Below are positions 45,040 through 53,648 of a stretch of 64,000 nt of DNA, one piece after another (position 1 is the stretch's first letter; every line of letters starts with the position of its first letter). Source of the stretch: Chryseobacterium sp. KLBC 52 (lineage in GTDB: Bacteria; Bacteroidota; Bacteroidia; Flavobacteriales; Weeksellaceae). The notes beneath the pieces are model-generated. The model did not search any database, was not told the DNA's origin, and saw only the letters and a list, made by a program, of their open reading frames with translations. Position numbers and translations under genes: made by a program. Where the stretch lies: positions 124,001 to 188,000 of the forward strand of contig NZ_QDFZ01000007.1 in the NCBI RefSeq assembly GCF_003347605.1. The letters run 5' to 3'.

Positions 45040-45901
45040 TTAAAAGTTTGTTTAATCCTACTGCTGCTTCTCCTACTCTTGGTCCAAAACCTGATACTAA
45101 ACCTCCGTCCATTGCAATGATTTTCTTGTTTTTACCTGCATTGGTCTGAGATACTCCCGGCATTTTTAGCGCTCCTTCGTTTCCTCCTGCTCCCTGTAAA
45201 CCAGTTTCGAAGAAGAACAATACATCAGGATTAGCTTTTACAACCGCTTCCGGAGTCAATGGTTTGAAATCTTCAAAATCAGTGACTGCATTTTCTCCTC
45301 CAGCGAGGGTAATCAATGACGCCATTGGGGTATTTTTACCACTCACCATCAGCATATTTCCTCTGGCGTAGATGAACAATACTTTCGGTTTTTTAGCGAT
45401 AGGCTGTACCTGTTTAAGGTCAGCATCAATTTTATCATTTAATGTCTGATAATCTGTATTTCCGATCGCTTTTGCTACCTGCTCGATCAGTTTTTTAGTT
45501 CCTTCAACCGTATATTCCTGTTTGAAAACTTCCGCTTTAATGCCTGAAGATTTAATTTTCCCCATTAGTTCCGGGTTGATGTCTTTATCAGAAGCCAGAA
45601 TCAAAGTAGGGTTTACAGCCATGATCGGCTCAATTGTCATTGATCTCATGTGTCCTAAATCTTTAGCGGTAGCTTTTAAAGAGGCAGGATAAGTACTGGT
45701 AACATCTGTTGCAACGATTTCTTTTTCGTGGCCTAAAGCAGCAACGATTTCAGTAATCCCTCCGTTTAATGTTACTATTTTATTGTTGGTTTTTGGTGCT
45801 TCAGAACTAGCTTCTGTAGTATTTTCTTTTGCTCCTGATTCTGCTTTTTTGCAAGAATATACTGCTACAAGTACAGAAGCTGCAAGGATGAATTTTTTCA
45901 T
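45023..45901 (-). CDS. hmuT: Heme ABC transporter substrate-binding lipoprotein
   Basis: A 292-residue lipoprotein (signal 'MKKFILAASVLVAVYSC') of the HmuT/BtuF class III binding-protein fold: two lobes joined by a long helix. 'LGHEKEIVATDVTSTYPASL' includes the Tyr used as heme ligand in relatives, and 'HMRSMTIEPIMAVNPTLIL' follows. It carries heme to HmuU/HmuV. Overlap with hmuU is 17 bases. Confidence 0.93.
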   Translation of the reverse strand: MKKFILAASVLVAVYSCKKAESGAKENTTEASSEAPKTNNKIVTLNGGITEIVAALGHEKEIVATDVTSTYPASLKATAKDLGHMRSMTIEPIMAVNPTLILASDKDINPELMGKIKSSGIKAEVFKQEYTVEGTKKLIEQVAKAIGNTDYQTLNDKIDADLKQVQPIAKKPKVLFIYARGNMLMVSGKNTPMASLITLAGGENAVTDFEDFKPLTPEAVVKANPDVLFFFETGLQGAGGNEGALKMPGVSQTNAGKNKKIIAMDGGLVSGFGPRVGEAAVGLNKLLIESTK

Positions 45902-45922
45902 GATATACTATTATTTGATTAT

Positions 45923-47038
45923 TTATAAAGGTTCGAATTCAAAATTGGTGTATCCTCTTTCACCTTTTGTATTTTTCATGGTATTGAATCTCAGCTTGAA
46001 ATAAAAACCTTCAGCATCTTTCAATACAAAGAAACGGTCTGCATATACAAAAGGAACAGGATTGGAGGCGGTACCGGTAGTAGTTCTCCATTTATCACCA
46101 ATCGCTCTCTGGTCATTGAAAACAAATTTTGCAGGCTCTACATCTTTCAGTTTAAAAGCATTGTAAGCAGCATCAAGACTTCCTGTAACCGTTACCTGAT
46201 AAGCTCCTACTCCATTCAGGGTATTGGTTGCTACAAAATCAGCATAAAAATAACTTCCGGCACTTGTTGTAGGCCCCATGAATACTTCATTGGTAAATGT
46301 CGTAAACACCATGTCCCATTTTTTCTTCTTAGGCTGAATTTTTACCGGAGTTCCTGTTTTCAGGTTAAAGAATGAGAAGTTGTATTCTGTATCTTTGGTA
46401 ATAAGATATTCTTTGATATCTGTTCCTGTTGCATTCACATCGGCATAACGGATTTTATAGCCATTCTGCGCTCTCAGAATCTGAATTTTTTTCCATCCTC
46501 TCGGATCACCGGACAATGAAACGGAACCAGCTCCGATATTGGCAGAAGAAGGTATTTCTCTTCCCAGATTGATCAGATACACTGGGTTATCAGCATCATT
46601 TTCGTGGATGGCATCAATTCCTGAAGTCTGATTTAAGAAGTCTCCGTTCGGATTGTCAACATACTTCATGTTAGCAGCATCAAATGTTCCTACCTGGGCA
46701 ATATCTTTTAAACTTGAAATATCAGTTTCCTTTACTTTACTGATGTCTGAAGCGTTGGGTATTTTGATTACCGTCATCGCAAGAGACCCGTTCATAATCA
46801 CTCTGTAGGCATCGCCACTGTAAAAACCAAGGTCCCAGTCTGTTCTGCTGTTGACCGCCGGATTGGTATAGTCACTTAAATCGATCCAAACCTGATTAGG
46901 TTCTGTAGGACCGCCAACTTGCACACTTACTTCAGATCCTGTCATAGGAGGAACCGGAACCGGATCTTCGTCTGCAGAAAGACATGACTGTGTGGCGGCC
47001 ATGATAGAAAGAAGAGATACTATTTTTAGATACTTCAT
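45923..47038 (-). CDS. hmuY: HmuY-family heme-binding lipoprotein
   Basis: A 371-residue lipoprotein (Cys in 'IMAATQSCLSADE'). The HmuY domain has 'VWIDLSDYTNPAVNSRTDWD' then 'LGFYSGDAYRVIMNG', later 'KKWDMVFTTFTNEVFMG' and a closing 'FYFKLRFNTM' strand. HmuY of Porphyromonas binds heme on the cell surface and passes it to HmuR; the same role is likely here. The gene follows hmuR by 16 bases. Confidence 0.9.
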   Translation of the reverse strand: MKYLKIVSLLSIMAATQSCLSADEDPVPVPPMTGSEVSVQVGGPTEPNQVWIDLSDYTNPAVNSRTDWDLGFYSGDAYRVIMNGSLAMTVIKIPNASDISKVKETDISSLKDIAQVGTFDAANMKYVDNPNGDFLNQTSGIDAIHENDADNPVYLINLGREIPSSANIGAGSVSLSGDPRGWKKIQILRAQNGYKIRYADVNATGTDIKEYLITKDTEYNFSFFNLKTGTPVKIQPKKKKWDMVFTTFTNEVFMGPTTSAGSYFYADFVATNTLNGVGAYQVTVTGSLDAAYNAFKLKDVEPAKFVFNDQRAIGDKWRTTTGTASNPVPFVYADRFFVLKDAEGFYFKLRFNTMKNTKGERGYTNFEFEPL

Positions 47039-47054
47039 AATCGTAACGTATTAT

Positions 47055-49160
47055 TTAAAATTGAAACATTAATCGGGCAAAATAGCTTCTGCCATAATAT
47101 AAATTAACAAACCCGTTCGCAGCGGTATGGGCTGAACCTGCCACTGCAGTAGAGTTTAATCTTGTGACATCGAATATATTTTTCACCCCGGCTGAAATTT
47201 CAAAGTGCTTATTCCAGAAAGGCTGGCTTACAATAAAATCCATCATATGGAAACTATCTATTTTTCCAAGGCGGAAGTCACTAGCTCCATCGGATACATA
47301 AATTCTGTCCGGACCTGTGAACTTATAATAAAGAGCAAAATTGGTATCGGTACTTTTCAGTTTGTAGGTTGCTGAAGCCCCTGCCTGCAACAGATACTGG
47401 AAATCTGTAGGGGAAGAGGATTTTAAATCAATCATCGATACTGATGTTCCGTTTACTGATCCTCTTAAAGACAGGGCAAACTGATCTTTTCTGAAATCTA
47501 CATTAGCGGAGAATAGTAGATTTTTATAGGTATTAAGGTTCATATATTTGTAGGTGGACGGCTCTTTAATCATCACCATTTCAATTCTGTCACGTACATC
47601 AAGGTACAATGCGTCTACTCCATAAGCGATCTTCCAGCCATTATCTGCTGAAAAGTTCTGATTCCAGAAAAGTCCTGCAGAGAATCCCTTTTCAGGATTC
47701 AAGTCCGGATTTCCCTGTACATCATGGTTAAGATTCACAAAATAGGTGTACAACTCATCATATTTTGGGAAGCGGTTAGCCGATCCTACCACTGCTCTAA
47801 GGTTTGAATTCTCAGAGGTTTTATATCTTGCTGATAAAGAATAGTTATACTGATTATTAAAGTTTTCGCTAAGGGAAAGTCTTACTCCCGGTCTTAAAGA
47901 GAATTTGTCTGACACATTCCATTCTGCAGAAAGGAAATTGGAATAGGTGAAGATCTTTCTTTTTACCGCTTCACCGAAGAAATCTCCGGCAATTAAAGCA
48001 GCATAGCCATTGGTATAGTCTAATTCATATCCTAACTGAAAATCAAAAACCTTGCTGTCGAGGAAGTTGCTGAACATCCCTCTTGAATAGATGACGTCTG
48101 TCTTATAGTAAGACTTTTCTTCCTGACGGCTTTTGATTTGCCTGTTTGGAATATCGTAATTGTAGTCGTAATATTTTCTATCCTGATTCTGGTACGAGAA
48201 GTCTCCCATGTATCGGATGTGTCCCAGATTGGTTTGAATATTGAACTGGTGAATCCATCGGTCTGTATTGTATCTTCTGTCTCTGCTTTCGTAGGCAACC
48301 CCACCCAAACCATCATTAAGAGGATTTCTGTTCACCTCCGGATTATAAAAATTGAATTTTTCGTCAAGATAAGATAACTTGTAAAAGAATGTCGTTTTAT
48401 TTTTGGTATACCTTAATAGAGCAGAAGCATCATACTGATCTTTCGGGTTCCATTCATACCCTCTTTGGTTATCCTGTCCGAAATATTTGTAACCTTTGCT
48501 TTCTCCCTCATATCCCATAAACTGGTTATGATTGAAATTGATGCTTGCAAACCATTGACTGTTGATATTATAATCTACATTAAGATTCTGGATATGTCTG
48601 CCGTTCCCCCTCTTCTTAAGATCGTAGTTGTCCCTTACGGTCTCTTCCTGTAATGAACCTCTTACACTTACTTTTTTTGTGCTTGTTTTCTTTGTAATAA
48701 TGTTGATGACACCGGCAACGGCACCATTTCCATATTCAACCCCCATACTTCCTTTTACAATTTCTATTCTTTCGATATTGCTTAGTGTAATTTTGGTAAG
48801 GTCAATATTACTTCCCAGTCCTGTATCCCCTACTACCGGTATATTGTCTATAAGGATTTTCACATAGTCTCCGTTAAGTCCCATGATGTTGGCGGTAGAA
48901 TTTCCTGAACGCGTATCCGGAGTGATCTGTATATTCAGACTTTGATTTAAAACCTCGGCAACATTCGTTGCTGCCATATTTTTAATCTGTTCTGCATCAA
49001 TAACATCAACCTTATAGATAGATTTGTTAATAGACTGTTGCATGTACTGTCCTGTAATAACAACTTCTTCAATTTTCTTTTGATTAAGAGAATCCTTTTC
49101 TTGTGCATTGATCCATAAGGCCACGGATAATGATAGAACGGAAAGCACTTTCTTCTTCAT
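47055..49160 (-). CDS. hmuR: TonB-dependent heme receptor
   Basis: Outer-membrane receptor of about 701 residues from the chosen Met (MKKKVLSVLSLSVALWINAQ signal). The TonB box is 'EEVVITGQYM'. The plug has 'LNQSLNIQITPDTRSGNSTA', 'ILIDNIPVVGD' and 'IERIEIVKGSMGVEYGNGAV'. The barrel ends 'SYFARLMFQF'. It heads the heme operon hmuR-Y-T-U-V-methyltransferase-hmuS. The -7 box at 49179-49186 excludes the longer start at 49205. Fur-like boxes upstream suggest iron repression. Confidence 0.92.
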   Translation of the reverse strand: MKKKVLSVLSLSVALWINAQEKDSLNQKKIEEVVITGQYMQQSINKSIYKVDVIDAEQIKNMAATNVAEVLNQSLNIQITPDTRSGNSTANIMGLNGDYVKILIDNIPVVGDTGLGSNIDLTKITLSNIERIEIVKGSMGVEYGNGAVAGVINIITKKTSTKKVSVRGSLQEETVRDNYDLKKRGNGRHIQNLNVDYNINSQWFASINFNHNQFMGYEGESKGYKYFGQDNQRGYEWNPKDQYDASALLRYTKNKTTFFYKLSYLDEKFNFYNPEVNRNPLNDGLGGVAYESRDRRYNTDRWIHQFNIQTNLGHIRYMGDFSYQNQDRKYYDYNYDIPNRQIKSRQEEKSYYKTDVIYSRGMFSNFLDSKVFDFQLGYELDYTNGYAALIAGDFFGEAVKRKIFTYSNFLSAEWNVSDKFSLRPGVRLSLSENFNNQYNYSLSARYKTSENSNLRAVVGSANRFPKYDELYTYFVNLNHDVQGNPDLNPEKGFSAGLFWNQNFSADNGWKIAYGVDALYLDVRDRIEMVMIKEPSTYKYMNLNTYKNLLFSANVDFRKDQFALSLRGSVNGTSVSMIDLKSSSPTDFQYLLQAGASATYKLKSTDTNFALYYKFTGPDRIYVSDGASDFRLGKIDSFHMMDFIVSQPFWNKHFEISAGVKNIFDVTRLNSTAVAGSAHTAANGFVNLYYGRSYFARLMFQF

Positions 49161-49178
49161 AAGGGTACAAATTTTCAG

Positions 49179-49186
49179 CAAATATA
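49179..49186 (-). promoter_or_regulatory. -7 promoter box of the heme operon
   Basis: TATATTTG on the minus strand, 18 bases before the hmuR start at 49160; exact consensus. Confidence 0.6.
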
Positions 49187-49190
49187 AAAC

Positions 49191-49246
49191 TTTATTTAGA
49201 CTCATTAAAAATAATTGTATATTTTTGTGGAATAATTCTAAATAAA
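49191..49246. promoter_or_regulatory. Paired Fur-like boxes in the divergent hmuR / T9SS-cargo promoter
   Basis: TTTATTTAGACTCATTAAAA (49191-49210) and GGAATAATTCTAAATAAA (49229-49246) face each other; TTTATTTAGA and TCTAAATAAA are exact inverted repeats. Between them is the plus-strand -7 box TATTTTTG (49220-49227). The same arrangement recurs at 50185-50240. The half-sites look like Bacteroidota iron (Fur) boxes, but that identity is inferred. Confidence 0.7.
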
Positions 49247-49255
49247 AATAATCTC

Positions 49256-50062
49256 ATGAAATTACAATTACTTTTAGGAGCTCTGATGTTTACAGCCTTA
49301 ACGGCGAATGCTCAGGTATCTAACATCAATGAAAATTTCAACAATTTTACCGCTGGGAACACTACTTTCCCACAATTTGGATGGTCTGCAATCGTTGCAC
49401 CGATAACGGGTGAGTTTCCTCCTGTACCTCCAAGAATGATTGTAGCAGGAGATTCCAACAGATTCGTTCAGTCGTATGCAGGAAACAATGCAACAGGTTC
49501 TTCTTATCTGATTACTCCGCAGATTGAAACTCCAACAGGAAATAAAACTCTGACTTTTGATACTACCCTGGTATCTCCATCTCCTGGTCCGGGAAGCATT
49601 CAGATAGGAGTAGCATCCAACCCTGCAGATATGTCAACTTTCGTTCCTGTAGGAAGTCCTATTAATGTTTCGGTTATTGGTACAGTACAGAATATCAGTG
49701 TTAATATTCCGGCATCCACTGGTTCATACATTGTATTTAAGTTCACTCCTACTGCTACTCACGTAGCAATCCAGGTAGATAATGTAGTGTATAACACGAC
49801 TGCTTCCTTAGGTGTATCAGACAACAATAAATCAACAGAAAATTTCAGATTTGCCTTAAATTCTGATCAGTCTGCAATAGAATTCATTGTCAAAAAAGAT
49901 CCTAAAAACATTCAGATTTATTCTGCAGCAGGACAAAAAGCAGCAGAAGGGAAACTGAACGGACAAAGATTTGATATCAGCACGCTTCAGACAGGAGTAT
50001 ATTATATGAATATTGAAACTGCAGAAGGAAAAACAATCCAATCAAAATTCATCAAAAAATAA
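49256..50062 (+). CDS. T9SS type A cargo protein, divergent from the heme operon
   Basis: A 268-residue exported protein. The signal 'MKLQLLLGALMFTALTANAQ' is followed by a single beta-sandwich domain resembling a cleaved-adhesin / carbohydrate-binding module ('INENFNNFTAGNTTFPQFGW', 'YLITPQI', 'VAIQVDNVVY'). The C-terminal type IX sorting domain has 'IQIYSAAGQKAAEGKLNGQR', 'TLQTGVYYMNIET' and a terminal 'KFIKK'. It would be sent to the cell surface or medium. Its promoter carries the same boxes as hmuR, so expression under iron limitation is likely. Ligand unknown. Confidence 0.85.
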   Translation: MKLQLLLGALMFTALTANAQVSNINENFNNFTAGNTTFPQFGWSAIVAPITGEFPPVPPRMIVAGDSNRFVQSYAGNNATGSSYLITPQIETPTGNKTLTFDTTLVSPSPGPGSIQIGVASNPADMSTFVPVGSPINVSVIGTVQNISVNIPASTGSYIVFKFTPTATHVAIQVDNVVYNTTASLGVSDNNKSTENFRFALNSDQSAIEFIVKKDPKNIQIYSAAGQKAAEGKLNGQRFDISTLQTGVYYMNIETAEGKTIQSKFIKK

Positions 50063-50090
50063 GGTTTATTAGACTATTATTTGCCTTTTT

Positions 50091-50123
50091 AAAGCCGGCG
50101 GGATCACTCCTTCCGGCTTTTTC
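50091..50123 (+). terminator. Terminator after the first T9SS cargo gene
   Basis: Stem AAAGCCGG / CCGGCTTT with a 14-base loop and a T run. Confidence 0.75.
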
Positions 50124-50184
50124 TATACCCAATTTTCTCTGTTTATCATGAGGATTACAATAAAAACACGATAAAAATCATGTT

Positions 50185-50240
50185 TTTATTTAGACTGATT
50201 AAAAATAATTATATAATTTTGTGGAATCATTCTAAATAAG
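50185..50240 (+). promoter_or_regulatory. Second copy of the Fur-like promoter cassette
   Basis: TTTATTTAGACTGATTAAAA (50185-50204), -7 box TAATTTTG (50214-50221) and GGAATCATTCTAAATAAG (50223-50240). It is nearly identical to 49191-49246, which suggests the promoter was duplicated together with iron control. Confidence 0.75.
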
Positions 50241-50257
50241 GATTTAAAAAATAAATT

Positions 50258-51550
50258 ATGAAAACAAAACTATTATTGGCATCAGTACTGGCACTGTCTG
50301 TTCAGCAGACTGTTTTGGCGCAGACTGACGCGTTGGGATATTCACAGGTAAACATGACCATGGGAAGCGGATACCAAAACCGTGTATTTGTAAATCTTGC
50401 AGATGGTAATATGGTTTCTCAGCCAGCCAATACGTGGGATATTGCTTTTTATAGAAACTCAAACTATGCATTCGGATCAAGAGTCAATGATGCTAAAGAT
50501 ATTGAAGTATTCACTGCTTCTACCAATTTAGCCGATTGGGATAATATTAATATCAGCAATGAATCTTCGTGGGGAGCCCCTCTTTATAATCCGGATCAGA
50601 CCACTGACTGGAGCCAGGGAGCTTTTGAACAGGGACCTGTGATCTCTCCCAACCCCAATATCCCTTCTACAGGATGGGGTGTTTACAACCCGGTAAACCA
50701 CCATATTCAGGGGAAAGCCATTTTTGTTTTAAAATATGCTTCAGGAACTTACATCAAGTTTGCTATTGAAGATGCTTTTGCAGGATATACCTTCAAGTAT
50801 TCAAAATGGAACGGTACATCATGGGGAGCTACGGAAACAAGAACGCTTGCTAACGGTACAGATGATTCATATTTCAACTATTTCTCATTTGATACCGGAG
50901 AAAAAGTTCCCAATCTTGAGCCTTCCAGAACGGCATGGGATTTCGTATTCACCAAATATTACACATTCTATATGGGTGTACAGATGTACCCGCTTTCCGG
51001 AGCGATTCAAAGTCCGAACGTAAAAGTGGCAATGGTTCAGCCTGAAACACAGCAAACAGCATCGTATGCAATTCCTGCTAATGCAAGTTTCTCATCTGTT
51101 ATTACCACAGTAGGACATTCATGGAAAGGGATCGGGACAGTGAAAAATGATGTGGTCTACTACGTCAAAAAAGGAAATGATTACTACAGAATGTACTTCA
51201 CAACCAATGGTGGTGCCAGTACAGGAAATATGTACTTCAAATACAAAAAAATCACGGAAACGTTGGGCATTACTGAAGTAGGAAAAAAAGCCTCTTTCGG
51301 TATTTACCCTAACCCTACCACAGCGGATAAAAAAGTAACTGTTCTTTTTGATGTTAAAGAAAAAGCAGGCAACAAAGGGAATGTAGAAGTTTATGATCTT
51401 ACCGGGAAAAAGGTATATTCAGATGAACTTACCAACCAGGCAGGATTCTACAAGCAGGACCTGAACCTTTCTACACTTCCATCAGGAAATTATCTTGTAA
51501 AAATTACTTACGGTGGCCATTCGGAGACGAAAAAGCTTGTCGTAAAATAA
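50258..51550 (+). CDS. T9SS type A secreted HmuY-like protein
   Basis: A 430-residue exported protein (signal ending 'VQQTVLAQ') with a long N-terminal domain that follows the HmuY pattern of the neighbouring lipoprotein. 'RVFVNLADGNMVSQPANTWD' with 'IAFYRNSNYAFG' matches 'VWIDLSDYTNPAVNSRTDWD' with 'LGFYSGDAYRV'. 'TAWDFVFTKYYTFYMG' matches 'KKWDMVFTTFTNEVFMG', and 'YYRMYFTTNGGAS' matches 'FYFKLRFNTM'. The C-terminal sorting domain has 'FGIYPNPTTADKKVTV' and ends 'KKLVVK'. I infer a secreted or surface-bound hemophore under iron control. Confidence 0.8.
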   Translation: MKTKLLLASVLALSVQQTVLAQTDALGYSQVNMTMGSGYQNRVFVNLADGNMVSQPANTWDIAFYRNSNYAFGSRVNDAKDIEVFTASTNLADWDNINISNESSWGAPLYNPDQTTDWSQGAFEQGPVISPNPNIPSTGWGVYNPVNHHIQGKAIFVLKYASGTYIKFAIEDAFAGYTFKYSKWNGTSWGATETRTLANGTDDSYFNYFSFDTGEKVPNLEPSRTAWDFVFTKYYTFYMGVQMYPLSGAIQSPNVKVAMVQPETQQTASYAIPANASFSSVITTVGHSWKGIGTVKNDVVYYVKKGNDYYRMYFTTNGGASTGNMYFKYKKITETLGITEVGKKASFGIYPNPTTADKKVTVLFDVKEKAGNKGNVEVYDLTGKKVYSDELTNQAGFYKQDLNLSTLPSGNYLVKITYGGHSETKKLVVK

Positions 51551-51584
51551 TCTTTCTATTTTAATACTTTCTATTTTTTCTAAT

Positions 51585-51620
51585 AAAAGGGCGGTTTCAG
51601 AATATTGAAACCGCCTTTTA
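51585..51620 (+). terminator. Terminator after the HmuY-like cargo gene
   Basis: Stem AAAGGGCGGTTTCA / TGAAACCGCCTTTT (one bulged G) with a GAATAT loop and T-rich tail. Confidence 0.85.
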
Positions 51621-51684
51621 TTTTCTATTGATATAAGATTCTTCTTTAAATCATTACATATTTAAATCTTTAAGTCCATCAATA

Positions 51685-51975
51685 TTAATATATTTTAAAT
51701 CCTTTATAAACCTCTGCTGAGCTTTCCATAATTTTGGAAGCGTCTTTACGGAAGTCTAACAGGTGATCCTGACCGTTATGTCTGTTGTGGTGCTCAACGC
51801 TTTCCCAAAGCTCGATCAGGAAGAAAGTTCCTTTATTATCTTTATCTTCAATAAGATCGTACTGCAGACAGCCTTCTTCTTTTCTTGTTTCTTTCACAAG
51901 GTTCTGAAACAGCTCTACAGCGTCCATCAGATAATTTTCATTAAACTTAAAAAGTGCAATGATATGTAAATTCAT
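51685..51975 (-). CDS. Antibiotic biosynthesis monooxygenase-domain protein
   Basis: A 96-residue dimeric ferredoxin-fold ABM protein, like YgiN quinol monooxygenase. Evidence: 'IIALFKFNENY', 'LVKETRKEEGCLQYDLIED', 'FFLIELWESVEHHNRHNGQD' (Glu-x-Trp then His cluster) and 'HLLDF'. The substrate is unknown, commonly quinols or electrophiles. It is a single gene. Confidence 0.88.
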   Translation of the reverse strand: MNLHIIALFKFNENYLMDAVELFQNLVKETRKEEGCLQYDLIEDKDNKGTFFLIELWESVEHHNRHNGQDHLLDFRKDASKIMESSAEVYKGFKIY

Positions 51976-52063
51976 GTTCTAATATTTAGTGATGTAAAAG
52001 TAAAATATTTTCAAAACCGAATATCTTTTTAACCCTTTTATTTTTCCACACCAAGTGTAATTT

Positions 52064-52951
52064 TTAATTAAAAACTGATTTATAAATAGTTATAGAACTC
52101 ATTACAATCACCAGGGTTCCGATAATCACAAACATTTTCTTCACAGGAAGCTTAGCGGTAAGCATGGCGGAAAAAGGAGCAGTAATGATTCCACCAATTA
52201 AAAGTCCGAGAATGATATTCCAGTGCTGGATTCCCAAGGTAAAGAAAAAGGTAATGGCAGCGGTTAGTGTAAGAATAAACTTGGCTACGGTAGAGCTTCC
52301 TACGGCAAATCTTGGGGTGAATGCATTTTTAATCAATGTTCCGGTTACCAAAGGTCCCCAGCCTCCTCCTGCAAAGGAATCTATAAAGCCTCCTATCACA
52401 CCCAGCCTGGTCAGATTGGTTTTTCTTTTCAGGGCTTTGCTTTGTTTTTCTTTAAAAGCATTCGAAAGAATCTGGAATCCAAGGTATAAAGTGTAAAAAG
52501 CAATGAGCGTTTTCGTGATTTTCGCATAATATTCTCCCAGGTAAGTAAGGCATACAGCACCAATAACAGCACCAATAACAGCCGGAATAGCAAGTTTCTT
52601 CACCAGACTTTTGCTTACATTTTTCAATTTAATATGGCTGAGGCTTCCCGCAGCCGTAGTAAAACTTTCTGCAGAATGGATACTGGCGCTTACAATATGC
52701 GGTGGAATATTCAGAAGCATCAGTGTGGTGGTACAGATTACGCCATACCCCATTCCCATGGAACCTGCAACAATTTCCGCAAATACACCTACCAGAAGCA
52801 TCCAGTAAAAAATGTAATTGTCTTTGGCCAGAATGATCTGCAGTTCTTCCAGATATCCCAGTTCGTACATGGAAAAAACAGCAATGGATATAATAGCAGC
52901 TGTTACCAAAAGTACATTCAACCTTACCTGAATTTTTCTCGAAATCACCAT
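52064..52951 (-). CDS. TauE/SafE family sulfite/organosulfur exporter
   Basis: A 295-residue membrane protein with eight or nine helices in two repeats. 'AEIVAGSMGMGYGVICTTTL' and 'GVIGGFIDSFAGGGWGPLVT' are the paired TauE motifs, and 'VGSSTVAKFILTLTAAITFF' is also typical. It probably exports sulfite, thiosulfate or a sulfonate. Its start overlaps the preceding small gene by 7 bases, and an Rrf2 regulator heads the cluster. Confidence 0.88.
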   Translation of the reverse strand: MVISRKIQVRLNVLLVTAAIISIAVFSMYELGYLEELQIILAKDNYIFYWMLLVGVFAEIVAGSMGMGYGVICTTTLMLLNIPPHIVSASIHSAESFTTAAGSLSHIKLKNVSKSLVKKLAIPAVIGAVIGAVCLTYLGEYYAKITKTLIAFYTLYLGFQILSNAFKEKQSKALKRKTNLTRLGVIGGFIDSFAGGGWGPLVTGTLIKNAFTPRFAVGSSTVAKFILTLTAAITFFFTLGIQHWNIILGLLIGGIITAPFSAMLTAKLPVKKMFVIIGTLVIVMSSITIYKSVFN

Positions 52952-53139
52952 ATCACAACCGTTTTAGTCCATACTCCTTCATCATTAGCATTGGCAATTG
53001 AGACATTTAAAGTTGGGATGTTCTCTCTAGTTCTGAGTGAGGAAATTTTTCCGGATATAATACATGCAGCTACTGAATGCACTGCGGTAATAGAGGGCGT
53101 AAGTTTTTGTAATTGGTTTACCTCTTCTTTTGAAATCAT
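52945..53139 (-). CDS. Small unknown protein between Rrf2 and TauE genes
   Basis: A 64-residue protein, 'MISKEEVNQLQKLTPSITAV' followed by 'HSVAACIISG' and ending 'GVWTKTVVIW'. No signal peptide or known motif. It overlaps the TauE start by 7 bases, which supports its being real and translated. I do not recognise the family; a link to sulfur metabolism comes only from position. Confidence 0.6.
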   Translation of the reverse strand: MISKEEVNQLQKLTPSITAVHSVAACIISGKISSLRTRENIPTLNVSIANANDEGVWTKTVVIW

Positions 53140-53227
53140 AGTTTATTCATTTGAAGTAGTGCAAATATCTGATAAAATATTTATCCTACAAAACAAGTAG
53201 ACTATTAATTCAAAAAAAAGGATCAGA

Positions 53228-53635
53228 TTAATCAACCAGATCCATTAAAGTTTTACTTTCCAGAATATTCAGTGAAGCATCCCGAACCTCTATCAGAACG
53301 TCATGAAGTCCGCAGTGATCTTCATTGCAGTCCTCACATTTTTCATAAAAATTGAGACTTACGCAGGGAAGCATTGCAATAGGACCATTCACAAGGCGAA
53401 TGATCTTTGCCAGTTTCACATTTTCCGGGTTTTCTTTTAAGAAATAGCCACCACCCTTTCCTTTTTTACTGTCGAGGATTTCCGCTTTTTTCAATTCAAG
53501 GAGGATGTTTTCCAAAAACTTTAAAGGAATCTTTTTATGTTCCGCAATTTCAGAAATAAGAATCGGGCCTTCATTTCTTTTTTCTACAAGATATGAAAGC
53601 GCCTTAAACGCATATTGAGATTTTTTTGAAAGCAT
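53228..53635 (-). CDS. Rrf2-family transcriptional regulator
   Basis: A 135-residue winged-helix regulator. 'MLSKKSQYAFKALSYLVEKR' is the family start, 'PLKFLENILLELKKAEI' the recognition region and 'SKKGKGGGYFL' the wing. The C-terminal region has four cysteines (91, 100, 103, 108; 'CEDCNEDHCGLHDV'), a pattern that can hold an Fe-S cluster or sense redox. Rrf2 members include IscR and CymR. It likely controls the adjacent TauE cluster. The Met at 53635 is chosen because a -7 box sits at 53641-53648. Confidence 0.9.
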   Translation of the reverse strand: MLSKKSQYAFKALSYLVEKRNEGPILISEIAEHKKIPLKFLENILLELKKAEILDSKKGKGGGYFLKENPENVKLAKIIRLVNGPIAMLPCVSLNFYEKCEDCNEDHCGLHDVLIEVRDASLNILESKTLMDLVD

Positions 53636-53640
53636 TAGAG

Positions 53641-53648
53641 CAAAAATA
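53641..53648 (-). promoter_or_regulatory. -7 promoter box for the Rrf2 gene
   Basis: TATTTTTG on the minus strand, 5 bases before the start codon; a nearly leaderless transcript would result. It rules out the extended start at 53689. Confidence 0.5.
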
